Shown here piece by piece: positions 8,416-16,706 of a stretch of 63,051 nt of DNA. Numbering within the stretch: position 1 is the first letter of the stretch; each line of letters begins with the position of its first letter. The stretch comes from Devosia sp. (lineage in GTDB: Bacteria > Pseudomonadota > Alphaproteobacteria > Rhizobiales > Devosiaceae), in contig NZ_JAQGJV010000021.1 of assembly GCF_028290435.1 (NCBI RefSeq), positions 1 through 63,051 of the forward strand. Direction: 5' to 3'. The notes beneath the pieces are model-generated. The model was given only the letters and a program-made list of their open reading frames with translations. It searched no databases and was not told the DNA's origin. Position numbers and translations under genes: made by a program.

Positions 8416-8448
8416 TGGCCCGGCCTGCGATCGTCGCGGGCCGGGCCA
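8416..8448 (+). other. Strong intercistronic RNA hairpin after the binding-protein gene
   Basis: A 15-bp stem with one G-T wobble (arms 8416-8430 and 8434-8448) closes a 3-nt TCG loop. It starts 11 bp after the receptor stop and ends 30 bp before the first permease. There is no T-tract. Hairpins in this place often protect the upstream mRNA from 3' exonucleases, so that receptor is made in excess over membrane parts. Confidence 0.7.
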
Positions 8449-8477
8449 CTCCCCACCACGGGCAGGATGCTGGGCTG

Positions 8478-9461
8478 ATGCTGATCTATATTTTGAAACG
8501 GATGCTCGGGATGATCCCGGCCATGATCGCTATCTCGATCCTGGCCTTCACGGTCATCCAGCTGCCGCCCGGCGACTATGTCTCGACCTATGCGGCCCAG
8601 CTTGCCCAATCCGGCGAGACAGTGGACAGCGACATGCTCAACAGCCTGCGCGACCGCTATGGGCTGGGCGAGAATGTCGTGGTGCAATATTTCAAGTGGA
8701 TCGGCGGCGTCGTGCAGGGCGATTTCGGCCAGAGTTTTGAGTGGAACCAGCCGGTGACCGAACTGGTCTGGGGCCGCATGGCGATGACAGCGCTGATCTC
8801 CTTCGTCACGCTGATCGTGATGTGGTCGTTTTCCTTGCCCATCGGCGTCTATTCGGCGGTTCGGCAATATTCGGCGGTCGATTACATCGCCACGGCCTTC
8901 GCCTTTCTCGCCATGGCGACACCCAATTTCCTGCTGGCGATCCTGCTGCTCTACGTCTCCACCATGTGGTTCGGCGTCTCGGTCGGCGGGCTGTTTTCGC
9001 CCGAATTCGTCAATGCCGGCTTCTCGCTGGCTAAGGTCTGGGATTTCATCACCCATGCCTGGATTCCCGTCTTCGTGCTGGGCACTGCCGGCACCGCCTC
9101 CCTGATCCGCATCATGCGCGCCAACCTGCTCGATGAGTTGCACAAGCCCTATGTTGAGGCAGCACGCTCCAAGGGCATGCCCGAGACGCGGCTGATCCTA
9201 ACCTATCCGGTGCGCGTGGCGCTCAATCCGTTCATTTCCACGGTCGGCTGGGTGCTGCCGGCGCTGATTTCGGGCGAGCTGATCGTCTCGACGGTGCTCA
9301 ACCTGCCCACCGCTGGGCCATTGCTGCTGCAGGCGCTCAAGAGCCAGGACATGTATCTGGCGGGCGCCTTCATCCTGCTCAATGGCGGGCTGGTGCTCAT
9401 CGGCACGCTGATCTCCGACATCCTTCTTGCCATCTCCGACCCCAGGATCCGACTGTCATGA
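8478..9461 (+). CDS. Dpp/Opp-type ABC transporter permease (DppB-like)
   Basis: 327 aa from the ATG at 8478, chosen because the protein then opens with the classic MLIYILKRMLGMIP helix of DppB-type permeases and GCAGGA lies upstream. The extra 21 codons upstream would overlap the intercistronic hairpin. Six or so hydrophobic segments are visible, with an EAA loop (VEAARSKGMPETRL) near the C-terminal third for docking to the ATPase. Its last codons overlap the next permease gene by 4 bp (ATGA), so the two are translationally coupled. It forms a heterodimeric channel with the product of 9458-10615. Confidence 0.9.
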   Translation: MLIYILKRMLGMIPAMIAISILAFTVIQLPPGDYVSTYAAQLAQSGETVDSDMLNSLRDRYGLGENVVVQYFKWIGGVVQGDFGQSFEWNQPVTELVWGRMAMTALISFVTLIVMWSFSLPIGVYSAVRQYSAVDYIATAFAFLAMATPNFLLAILLLYVSTMWFGVSVGGLFSPEFVNAGFSLAKVWDFITHAWIPVFVLGTAGTASLIRIMRANLLDELHKPYVEAARSKGMPETRLILTYPVRVALNPFISTVGWVLPALISGELIVSTVLNLPTAGPLLLQALKSQDMYLAGAFILLNGGLVLIGTLISDILLAISDPRIRLS

Positions 9462-10615
9462 GCGTCGATACGCAATTGCCGCCCAGCGACGACGACCTGC
9501 TCGATCGCCAGATCGATGCCGGGCGCATGCAGGCAGCCGGCCAGTGGGTGCTGATTTGGCACAAGTTCCGCAAGCACAAGCTGGCGCTGGTGTCGCTGTT
9601 CGTGGTCGGGCTGATTTATCTGGTGGCGCTGTTCGCCGAATTTCTGGCCCCGGCCGATCCGGGTAAGTTCGATCCGCGCTATACGTTTGCGCCGCCGCAA
9701 TCGATCGGGCTGTTTGCCGATGACCGGCAGGGCGGGCAAAGCTTCCAGCCTCATGTGACCGGCTACAAGATTACGCTCGATGTCAAAAGCTTCCGCCGCG
9801 TCTTCGTGCCCGATCCCGATGTGATCGTGCCCATCGGCTTTTTCGTGCAGGGCCAGCCCTACAAGATGTGGGGCCTGTTTCCGAGCAACCTGCATTTCAT
9901 CGGCCCGCTCGACCAGAGCCAGCCCTTCTTCCTGATCGGCGCTGACCGGCTGGGCCGCGACCTGCTCAGCCGCACCATTCACGGCACCCGCATTTCCATG
10001 TCCATCGGCCTGGTAGGCGTTGGCCTGTCGCTGCTGATCGGCATGACCCTGGGCGGTATCTCCGGCTATTACGGTGGCATGGTCGACCGCGCCATCCAGC
10101 GCGTCATCGAGTTCATCCGCTCCGTCCCCACCATTCCGCTCTGGCTCGGCCTTGCCGCCGCCATGCCCAAGGATTGGCCGCCGCTGCAAATCTACTTCGC
10201 CATCCTGATCATCCTGTCGCTGATTGGCTGGACCGAAATCGCCCGCGTGGTGCGCGGCCGCTTCCTCAGCCTGCGCTCCGACGATTTCGTCATCGCCGCC
10301 CGGCTCGATGGCGTCAGCGAATTTCGCCTGATCATGCGCCACATGATGCCCTCGCTCTATTCCCACATCATCGCCGCCATAACCCTCGCCATCCCCAATA
10401 TGATCCTCGCCGAAAGCTCGCTGAGCTTCCTCGGGCTTGGCCTGCAACCGCCCATCGTCAGTTGGGGCGTGCTGTTGCAGGATACGCAGAACCTGCGCGC
10501 CATCACCCAGGCGCCGTGGCTGTTCGTGCCCGGCATCTGCATCGTAATCGCGGTGCTCAGCCTCAATTTCCTCGGCGATGGCGTGCGCGACGCCGCCGAC
10601 CCCTATGCCAAGTGA
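9458..10615 (+). CDS. Dpp/Opp-type ABC transporter permease (DppC-like) with long periplasmic insert
   Basis: 385 aa, against about 300 for DppC. The cytoplasmic N-terminus is followed by a first helix at about 41-63. An unusually long periplasmic stretch of about 95 residues (65-160) precedes the family motif GADRLGRDLLSR. The core then has the normal helices, an EAA-like loop and the C-terminal end LNFLGDGVRDAADP. It overlaps the DppB-like gene by 4 bp. Long inserts like this occur in a subgroup that pairs with over-600-aa receptors, which fits the size of the binding protein here. It works in the inner membrane with its partner and with the double ATPase encoded at 10623-12302. Confidence 0.9.
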   Translation: MSVDTQLPPSDDDLLDRQIDAGRMQAAGQWVLIWHKFRKHKLALVSLFVVGLIYLVALFAEFLAPADPGKFDPRYTFAPPQSIGLFADDRQGGQSFQPHVTGYKITLDVKSFRRVFVPDPDVIVPIGFFVQGQPYKMWGLFPSNLHFIGPLDQSQPFFLIGADRLGRDLLSRTIHGTRISMSIGLVGVGLSLLIGMTLGGISGYYGGMVDRAIQRVIEFIRSVPTIPLWLGLAAAMPKDWPPLQIYFAILIILSLIGWTEIARVVRGRFLSLRSDDFVIAARLDGVSEFRLIMRHMMPSLYSHIIAAITLAIPNMILAESSLSFLGLGLQPPIVSWGVLLQDTQNLRAITQAPWLFVPGICIVIAVLSLNFLGDGVRDAADPYAK

Positions 10616-10622
10616 GTTTGCG

Positions 10623-12302
10623 ATGACCGAAATTCAGGCTCCCATTCTCAAGGTTCGCAACCTCACCGTGGATTTTCCCATCCACAAACAGGTCGTTCAC
10701 GCGGTCAAGGATTTCAGCTTCGAGCTCAATCGCGGCGAGACACTCTGCGTCGTTGGCGAGAGCGGTTCCGGCAAATCGGTGACCGCTCGCGCTATCCTGC
10801 AGCTGGTCGCCGCGCCGGGCGAAATCACCAATGGGCAAATCCTGCTCTCGACCGAGACCGGCGAAACCGACATCGTCGCCCTGGGCAATCGCGGCGAAGC
10901 GATCCGCAAGATCCGCGGTCGCCGCATCGCCATGATCTTCCAGGAGCCGATGACGTCGCTTTCGCCCGTCCATACCATCGGCCACCAGATCATCGAGGCC
11001 ATCCGGCTGCATGAAACCATCAGCAAGGAAGACGCCCGCAAGCGCGCCGCCGCGCTGCTCGACCGGGTGCGTATTCCCAATCCCGACGCGGCGCTGGATC
11101 GCTACTCTTTCGAATTCTCGGGCGGCATGCGCCAGCGCGCCATGATCGCCATGGCTTTGTCGTGCAATCCCGAAATCCTCATCGCTGACGAGCCGACCAC
11201 GGCGCTGGACGTCACCACCCAGGCCGAAATCCTGTCGCTGATCCGCGAATTGCAGCGCGACCGCGGCATGGCCGTGCTGTTCATCACCCATGACATGGGC
11301 GTCGTCGCCCAGATCGCCGACCGTGTCATGGTGATGTTCCGCGGCGAGAAGGTCGAGGAAGCCGGCGTCTTCGATCTGTTCGAAAATCCGCAGCAGCCTT
11401 ATACCCGCGCGCTGCTCGGCTCGGTGCTGAAATTGGAAACACCGGGCCCACGCCCGACCCGTCCGGTCTCGGAACAGCCGATCGCCCAGATCAAGGATTT
11501 GTCGCTGCATTTCCCGCTCAACCTAGGCATTCTGGGCAAGCCCGCCGCCTATCTCAAGGCTATCGATGGCGTCAGTTTCACCATCAACCAGGGCGAGACG
11601 GTCGGTGTCGTCGGTGAGTCAGGGTCGGGCAAGACCACGCTGGGGCGCACGCTGCTGCGCGTCTATAATCCCACTGCCGGCCAAGTGAACTACTGGCAGG
11701 GCGACGGCAGCGAGGTCGATATCGCCAACCTGTCGCGGCGGCAGATGAAGTCGCTCTACGGCGAAGTGCGGATGATCTTCCAGGACCCGCATTCCTCGCT
11801 CAATCCGCGCATGACCATCTACCAGATAATCTCCGAGCCGCTGCGCACCAATACCGACATGTCCGAGCGGCAAATGCTCAACCGCGTCGAGGACCTTCTC
11901 ACCCGCGTCGGTCTGCCCGCTGATATCGGCGATCGTTATCCGCATGCCTTTTCCGGCGGGCAGCGCCAGCGCATTTCCATTGCCCGTGCCATCGCCGTGC
12001 GCCCGCGCCTGATCATCGCCGACGAGCCGACCTCGGCGCTCGACGTGTCGCTGCGCCATCAGGTGCTGGACCTGATGCGCGACCTGCAGTCCGAATTCGG
12101 GCTCTCCTACCTGTTCATCTCGCACGACATTTCGGTCATCCGCTATTTCTGCGACCGGGTGGTCGTGATGAAAAATGGCAAGATCGTCGAGATCGGCGAT
12201 GTCGCCCAGATTTGCGAAAACCCGCAGCACGACTATACCAAGACCCTGATCAGTGCCGTGCCACGGCCCAATCCCCGTCTGCGCGCCGACGCGCCCGCCT
12301 GA
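10623..12302 (+). CDS. Fused double ATPase of the Dpp/Opp-type transporter (DppD-DppF fusion)
   Basis: 559 aa from the ATG at 10623; the frame is open further upstream but that part lies inside the permease gene. Two complete nucleotide-binding domains occur in tandem. The first has Walker A GESGSGKS (45-52), signature FSGGMRQR and Walker B ILIADEP. The second has Walker A GESGSGKT (331-338), signature FSGGQRQR and Walker B LIIADEP. Each is followed by the oligopeptide-type C-terminal extension ([22 protein letters not shown]). The protein powers import by the two preceding permeases. The udh gene starts 10 bp after the stop. Confidence 0.93.
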   Translation: MTEIQAPILKVRNLTVDFPIHKQVVHAVKDFSFELNRGETLCVVGESGSGKSVTARAILQLVAAPGEITNGQILLSTETGETDIVALGNRGEAIRKIRGRRIAMIFQEPMTSLSPVHTIGHQIIEAIRLHETISKEDARKRAAALLDRVRIPNPDAALDRYSFEFSGGMRQRAMIAMALSCNPEILIADEPTTALDVTTQAEILSLIRELQRDRGMAVLFITHDMGVVAQIADRVMVMFRGEKVEEAGVFDLFENPQQPYTRALLGSVLKLETPGPRPTRPVSEQPIAQIKDLSLHFPLNLGILGKPAAYLKAIDGVSFTINQGETVGVVGESGSGKTTLGRTLLRVYNPTAGQVNYWQGDGSEVDIANLSRRQMKSLYGEVRMIFQDPHSSLNPRMTIYQIISEPLRTNTDMSERQMLNRVEDLLTRVGLPADIGDRYPHAFSGGQRQRISIARAIAVRPRLIIADEPTSALDVSLRHQVLDLMRDLQSEFGLSYLFISHDISVIRYFCDRVVVMKNGKIVEIGDVAQICENPQHDYTKTLISAVPRPNPRLRADAPA

Positions 12303-12312
12303 GGATTTTGCT

Positions 12313-13098
12313 ATGCCCCAAGTTTTGCTGACCGGTGCTTCGGGCCGCCTGGGCACCCATTTGCGCGCCTGGTTCGCGGCGCGGGGCAGGGCGGTTCTGG
12401 CCACCGATATCGTTGCGCCCGAGGATCACGGACCCGTCGAGATCGCCGACCTGGCCGACAGCGCCGCCGTCGACCGGCTGATGGCGCAAGACATTTCCGC
12501 CGTCGTCCATTTCGGCGGCATGTCCAAGGAGGCCGGCTGGCAGACCGTGCTCGATGCCAATATCGTGGGCGCCTACAATGTCTTCGAAGCCGCGCGCAAA
12601 GCCGGCGTCGGACGCGTCGTCTTCGCCTCGTCCTATCATGTGCAGGGTATGTATCCGCTCGACGCCACTCCGGTGGCGATCGGCGATGCCTATCGGCCGG
12701 ACTCGCTCTACGGCGTCTCCAAGGCCTTCGGCGAAACCCTGAGCCGGCTCTATTTCGATAAATTCGGCATAGAGTGCCTCGCTATCCGTATCTGTACCGC
12801 CGGCAATCCCGGGACTTCGCGGGAGGCCCGGCTCTGGTGCAATCGGGACGATCTTGCGGCCTTGGTCGAGCGCGGCCTCGATATGCCCGACCTTGGCCAC
12901 CGCACCGCGTTCGGTATCTCCAACAATCCCAACGCCTTCTATGTCAATGCGCCCGATCCGGAACTGGGCTGGGCGCCGCAGCATGGCTCGACCGAACTTG
13001 GCCAACCCGATCCCCATGCTTCCCTCGACCCTAATGACCCGCGTCATCTGTATACCGGCGGCGTCTTCGCAAACTGGGGACATTTCGATGATAACTGA
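12313..13098 (+). CDS. udh: Uronate dehydrogenase, NAD-dependent (SDR/epimerase-like)
   Basis: 261 aa, the usual size for Udh. The start is the ATG at 12313 with TGAGGA about 8 nt upstream, overlapping the stop of the ATPase gene. The Rossmann motif GASGRLG (8-14) binds NAD, and YGVSK (Tyr133, Lys137) is the catalytic pair. The segments VVHFGG, FASSYHVQG and RPDSLYGVSKAFGE match the Udh pattern rather than UDP-sugar epimerases, as does the short length. Udh oxidises galacturonate or glucuronate at C1 to the aldaro-lactone. It is the last gene of the transporter operon, so import and the first oxidation are co-expressed. No clear terminator is seen in the 230 bp after it. Confidence 0.86.
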   Translation: MPQVLLTGASGRLGTHLRAWFAARGRAVLATDIVAPEDHGPVEIADLADSAAVDRLMAQDISAVVHFGGMSKEAGWQTVLDANIVGAYNVFEAARKAGVGRVVFASSYHVQGMYPLDATPVAIGDAYRPDSLYGVSKAFGETLSRLYFDKFGIECLAIRICTAGNPGTSREARLWCNRDDLAALVERGLDMPDLGHRTAFGISNNPNAFYVNAPDPELGWAPQHGSTELGQPDPHASLDPNDPRHLYTGGVFANWGHFDDN

Positions 13099-13328
13099 CG
13101 CTGGCGCTTCGTTGGCGCACGCCGTTGCAACTATCGTCTGAAATGGCCACTCCCCGGTTCCGCCGGCGCACCATAATGCGACGATGGGCGCCTAGAATTC
13201 GCCTTGAGCCCGGCATTGGCTGACAGAACGGCGGAGCCGTCGGTCCGCAGGATGGCGTCGATACGGCGGACAGCTGCGACGAATGCGTGGGCTTTCCTGC
13301 TAGTGATGTTGCAGTGTAGCGTCGGCGC

Positions 13329-15758
13329 ATGGGTCGACAGAAACTTCAAACTTACCGTGCAAAGCGGGACTTCTCGAAAACCACCGAACCAAGCGGTGGG
13401 GGCGGTGGCGGGAGTAGCCGTTTCGTCGTTCACAAGCACTCCGCCACGGCCGATCACTACGATCTTCGGCTTGAACTGGACGGGGTGCTGAAGAGCTGGG
13501 CGGTGCCGAAGGGACCCTCGCTCAATCCGGCCGACAAGCGGTTTGCCGTGGCGACGGAAGATCATCCGATCGAGTATATCGACTTCGAAGGCGTCATTCC
13601 CGAGGGGGAGTATGGCGGGGGGCCGATGATCGTGTGGGACACCGGCGAATGGGCGCCGATGGGCGATGCGGCCTCGGATATTGCCAAGGGCAGTTTCAAG
13701 TTTCGGCTGGCGGGGCAAAAGCTCAAAGGCGGGTGGATGCTGACCCGGCTCAAGCCGAAGCCGGAGGACAATGGCAAGGTTGGCTGGCTCCTGTTCAAGG
13801 AGCACGACACGGCGATGAGTACCGAGGTCGATATCCTCGCCGAACGGCCCGAAAGCGTCAAATCGGGTCGGCGGATCGAAGAGCTGGTCGCGGTGCCGGT
13901 TCAGCCGCAAAAAGTGAGCAAGCCGGTTCCGGGAAAGGCCCCGGGTGCGGTCAAGGCGCCGATGCCGGCGACGATGGAACTGCAGCTTGCCAGCCCGAGC
14001 GCCGCTCCTCCCAAGGACGGGAAGTGGCTGCATGAAATCAAGTTCGATGGGTATCGCACGCTGGCATTCGTGGAAGCTGGAGCGAGCCGTCTGATTACCC
14101 GGGGCGGGCTGGATTGGACGCGTCGCTACGGCGATTTGCCTGCGGCCTTTGGCGCATTGCCCTGCCGCCAGGCGATCATCGACGGCGAGATCGTCGTGCT
14201 CGATGAAAAGGGCATCAGCCGGTTTGCCGGGCTGCAGGACGCCTTGTCGGAGGGGGCAGGCAACAAGCTCGTATTCTACGCTTTCGACCTGCTTTATCTG
14301 GACGGATGGGATTTGCGCGCCGTTCCGCTGCTCAAGCGCAAGGCGCTGTTGGCGCAACTGCTGGCAGGGCATGTCCATGGCCGCTCGGCAATACAGTACA
14401 GCGATCACGTCGAGGGCGATGGGGGCCCGCTCTATGAACACGCGTCGGGCGAAGGCCTTGAGGGCATCGTCTCAAAGCGTTCCGACGGCCTGCATCAAGG
14501 CGGGCGCTCGGCGAGCTGGCTCAAGGTCAAGGCGCTCAAGACCGGTGATTTCGTCATCGCGGGATATAGCGAGTCGGAAGCCAATGGGGGGATCGGCGCG
14601 CTGGCCATGGCCGAATGGGTCGATGGGGAACTCGAATATCGCGGCAAGGTTGGTACAGGCATCGACGCCCAAGCCATGGCGGCGCTTTTGCCCCGGCTGG
14701 AGGCGCTGCGGATTGCGGGGAAGCTCGAAGGCGCACCGAAGGAAATCCTGCCGGTCCGGCCGGTGTTGAATGCCAAAATTCAATATGCGACCATCACCGC
14801 CGACAAGGCCCTGCGGCACGCGGTGTTCAAGGGCCTGCGCGAGGCTGAGCTTTCGACGCCGGTGACGACGCAGCGCAAGCGCATCGTTTCGGACTCTGAC
14901 CTCGCGGGCATCTGGGTGACCAATCCGACGCGGCGCCTGTTCGGCAAATCCGGCCCGACCAAGCTCGATATCGCGGTCTATTACGCGGCGGTCGGCGACT
15001 ACATGCTGCCGCATCTGTTCAATCGTCCGGTGTCGCTGTTCCGCTGTCCCAGCGGCAAGCCGCATGACTGCTTCTTTCAGCGACATCCGTTCACCGGCAT
15101 GCCGCCGACGCTCAAAAGCTTCGAGACCAAGAATTCCGAGGGCGAGGTCAAGTCCTTCCTGACCGTGGAGGACGCCAAGGGGTATCTGGCGCTGGCGCAG
15201 TTCGGCATCGTGGAATTTCACGCCTGGGGCACTCACGAGGCGCATCTCGACAAGCCGGACCGTGTGATCTTCGACCTCGATCCTGGTGAGGGGGTGGCGT
15301 GGCGCGAAGTGGTCAATGGCGCGGTGCATCTGCGAGGAGAGTTGGAAGCGATGGGCCTGGTGCCGTTCGTCAAGACATCGGGGGGCAAGGGGCTGCATAT
15401 CGTCGTGCCGATACCGCCCAAGCGGAACTGGAAACAGACGCATCAGGCAACAGCCGGCATTGCAGCCAAGCTCGCCGCGACCGGCCCCGATACATTCGTG
15501 ACCGTCATGGGCGCAGAGAACCGCAAGCGCCGCATCTTCATCGACTACCATCGCAATGCCCGCAGCGCGACGGCGGTGGCGGCCTATTCGCTGCGCGCGC
15601 GACCGCACCTGCCAGCATCGACCCCAATCGATTGGCGCGATCTGGAGTCCATCGACTCTCCCGAGGACCTGAATTACTCTTCTCTTCCAGGTCTATTAAC
15701 CACAACAGGCGACCCCTGGGCCGACATTAACGAGTCAGCACGGGACTTGCCTGCATGA
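13329..15758 (+). CDS. ligD: ATP-dependent DNA ligase D for non-homologous end joining
   Basis: 809 aa with all three LigD modules in the order phosphoesterase, ligase, polymerase. The phosphoesterase shows HKHSATADHYDLRLE and IPEGEYGGG (about residues 35-105). The ligase has the adenylated lysine in EIKFDGYR (Lys238) and downstream nucleotidyltransferase motifs (GLEGIVSKR, SWLKVK). The primase-polymerase has the catalytic pair in FDLDPG (Asp649, Asp651) and SGGKGLHIVVP. The protein repairs double-strand breaks with Ku, encoded 39 bp downstream. The ATG at 13329 has no strong ribosome site. The 230 bp before it (13099-13328) contain no gene that I can support and no confident promoter. Confidence 0.95.
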   Translation: MGRQKLQTYRAKRDFSKTTEPSGGGGGGSSRFVVHKHSATADHYDLRLELDGVLKSWAVPKGPSLNPADKRFAVATEDHPIEYIDFEGVIPEGEYGGGPMIVWDTGEWAPMGDAASDIAKGSFKFRLAGQKLKGGWMLTRLKPKPEDNGKVGWLLFKEHDTAMSTEVDILAERPESVKSGRRIEELVAVPVQPQKVSKPVPGKAPGAVKAPMPATMELQLASPSAAPPKDGKWLHEIKFDGYRTLAFVEAGASRLITRGGLDWTRRYGDLPAAFGALPCRQAIIDGEIVVLDEKGISRFAGLQDALSEGAGNKLVFYAFDLLYLDGWDLRAVPLLKRKALLAQLLAGHVHGRSAIQYSDHVEGDGGPLYEHASGEGLEGIVSKRSDGLHQGGRSASWLKVKALKTGDFVIAGYSESEANGGIGALAMAEWVDGELEYRGKVGTGIDAQAMAALLPRLEALRIAGKLEGAPKEILPVRPVLNAKIQYATITADKALRHAVFKGLREAELSTPVTTQRKRIVSDSDLAGIWVTNPTRRLFGKSGPTKLDIAVYYAAVGDYMLPHLFNRPVSLFRCPSGKPHDCFFQRHPFTGMPPTLKSFETKNSEGEVKSFLTVEDAKGYLALAQFGIVEFHAWGTHEAHLDKPDRVIFDLDPGEGVAWREVVNGAVHLRGELEAMGLVPFVKTSGGKGLHIVVPIPPKRNWKQTHQATAGIAAKLAATGPDTFVTVMGAENRKRRIFIDYHRNARSATAVAAYSLRARPHLPASTPIDWRDLESIDSPEDLNYSSLPGLLTTTGDPWADINESARDLPA

Positions 15759-15797
15759 TTTCTTGTGGTGGAGCAGTAGTGCGCGTAGGAGGCGACG

Positions 15798-16700
15798 ATG
15801 GCCGCAAGGGCGAGTTGGAAGGGGCATCTTCGACTGAGTTTGGTCAGCTGCCCGGTGAAATTGTACCCGGCGACCAGCACGGCCGACCGCATCAGCTTCA
15901 ACCAGTTGCACAAAGACACGCATAACCGCATCAACATGAAGGCGGTTGACCCCGAGCTTGGCCTGGTGGAGCGATCGGACCTGGTGCGCGGCTACGAGTA
16001 CGAGCCCAAGCAATATATCATCATCAGCGATGAGGACATCGATGCGGTGCGCATCGAGTCCAACCATACGATCAGCATCGAGGCCTTCGTCGACAAGGAC
16101 GATGTCGATGCCGTCTATCAGGACGCGCCCTACTATCTGGTGCCCGATGGCGCCATGGCGGAGGAGACGTTCGGCGTCATCCGCGAAGCCATGATCAAGA
16201 GCGGCAAGCTGGCAGTCGCCCGCCTGGTGATGACCAGCCGCGAGCGCGTGGTCACCATCGGTGCGCGCGAAAACGGCATGGTGCTCACCACCCTGCGCAA
16301 TCCCAGCGAAGTGCGCGGCACCGGCGAATATTTCGGCAACATTCCCTACGGCGATCCCGATCCGGAAATGCTCGACCTGGCGCAGAAGCTGATCGAGCAG
16401 AAGGTCAAGCCGTTCAATCCCAAGGATTACGAGGACCGCTACGAAGTCGCCCTGATGGCGATGATCCGCGAGAAGCTAAAGGGCCACAATCCCATTATCG
16501 CCTCGGCGCCGGAACGCGGCAATGTCATCAACCTGATGGACGCGCTCAAGGCCAGCCTCGGGGAAGCCAAGCCGGCGGCAAAGAGCCAGCCCAAGGCGCC
16601 CCCCGTTGCCAAGGAGTCGCCCACCAAGATATCTTTGAAGGCCGCGCTCGACGCGTCGAAGGCCGCAGCACCGAAGGCGGCCCCAAAGAAAAAGGCCTAG
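15798..16700 (+). CDS. ku: Ku protein, DNA end-binding factor of NHEJ
   Basis: 300 aa. AGGAGG (15788-15793) sits 4 nt before the ATG. The N-terminal part has the typical MAARASWKGHLRLSLVSCPVKL opening split around the core, then the Ku bridge-and-pillar region with HNRINMKA-like and VRGYEYEPKQY segments. The last 60 or so residues are rich in alanine, lysine and proline (for example AAAPKAAPKKKA). This is the low-complexity tail seen in many bacterial Ku proteins, where it contributes to DNA binding and bridging. Ku forms a homodimeric ring on DNA ends and recruits LigD. The next gene begins 6 bp after its stop, so they are probably co-translated. Confidence 0.95.
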   Translation: MAARASWKGHLRLSLVSCPVKLYPATSTADRISFNQLHKDTHNRINMKAVDPELGLVERSDLVRGYEYEPKQYIIISDEDIDAVRIESNHTISIEAFVDKDDVDAVYQDAPYYLVPDGAMAEETFGVIREAMIKSGKLAVARLVMTSRERVVTIGARENGMVLTTLRNPSEVRGTGEYFGNIPYGDPDPEMLDLAQKLIEQKVKPFNPKDYEDRYEVALMAMIREKLKGHNPIIASAPERGNVINLMDALKASLGEAKPAAKSQPKAPPVAKESPTKISLKAALDASKAAAPKAAPKKKA

Positions 16701-16706
16701 GTCAGT

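Noticed and set aside
9203..10447. 414-codon minus-strand open frame over the permease genes
   Set aside because: The composition (His, Asp, Gln, Gly rich) is typical of antisense frames; the permeases on the plus strand are secure.
12253..12312. Longer udh start 20 codons upstream
   Set aside because: It lies inside the ATPase gene, has no ribosome site and would place residues before the Rossmann motif that is normally at the very N-terminus.
13099..13328. Possible small gene between udh and ligD
   Set aside because: Short frames there lack ribosome sites and family likeness; I treat the 230 bp as a gap that must hold the ligD promoter, though no clear one is visible.
16500..16700. Suspected frameshift at the Ku C-terminus because of low-complexity sequence
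   Set aside because: Lys/Ala-rich tails are normal in bacterial Ku proteins, and the frame ends cleanly 6 bp before the next gene.
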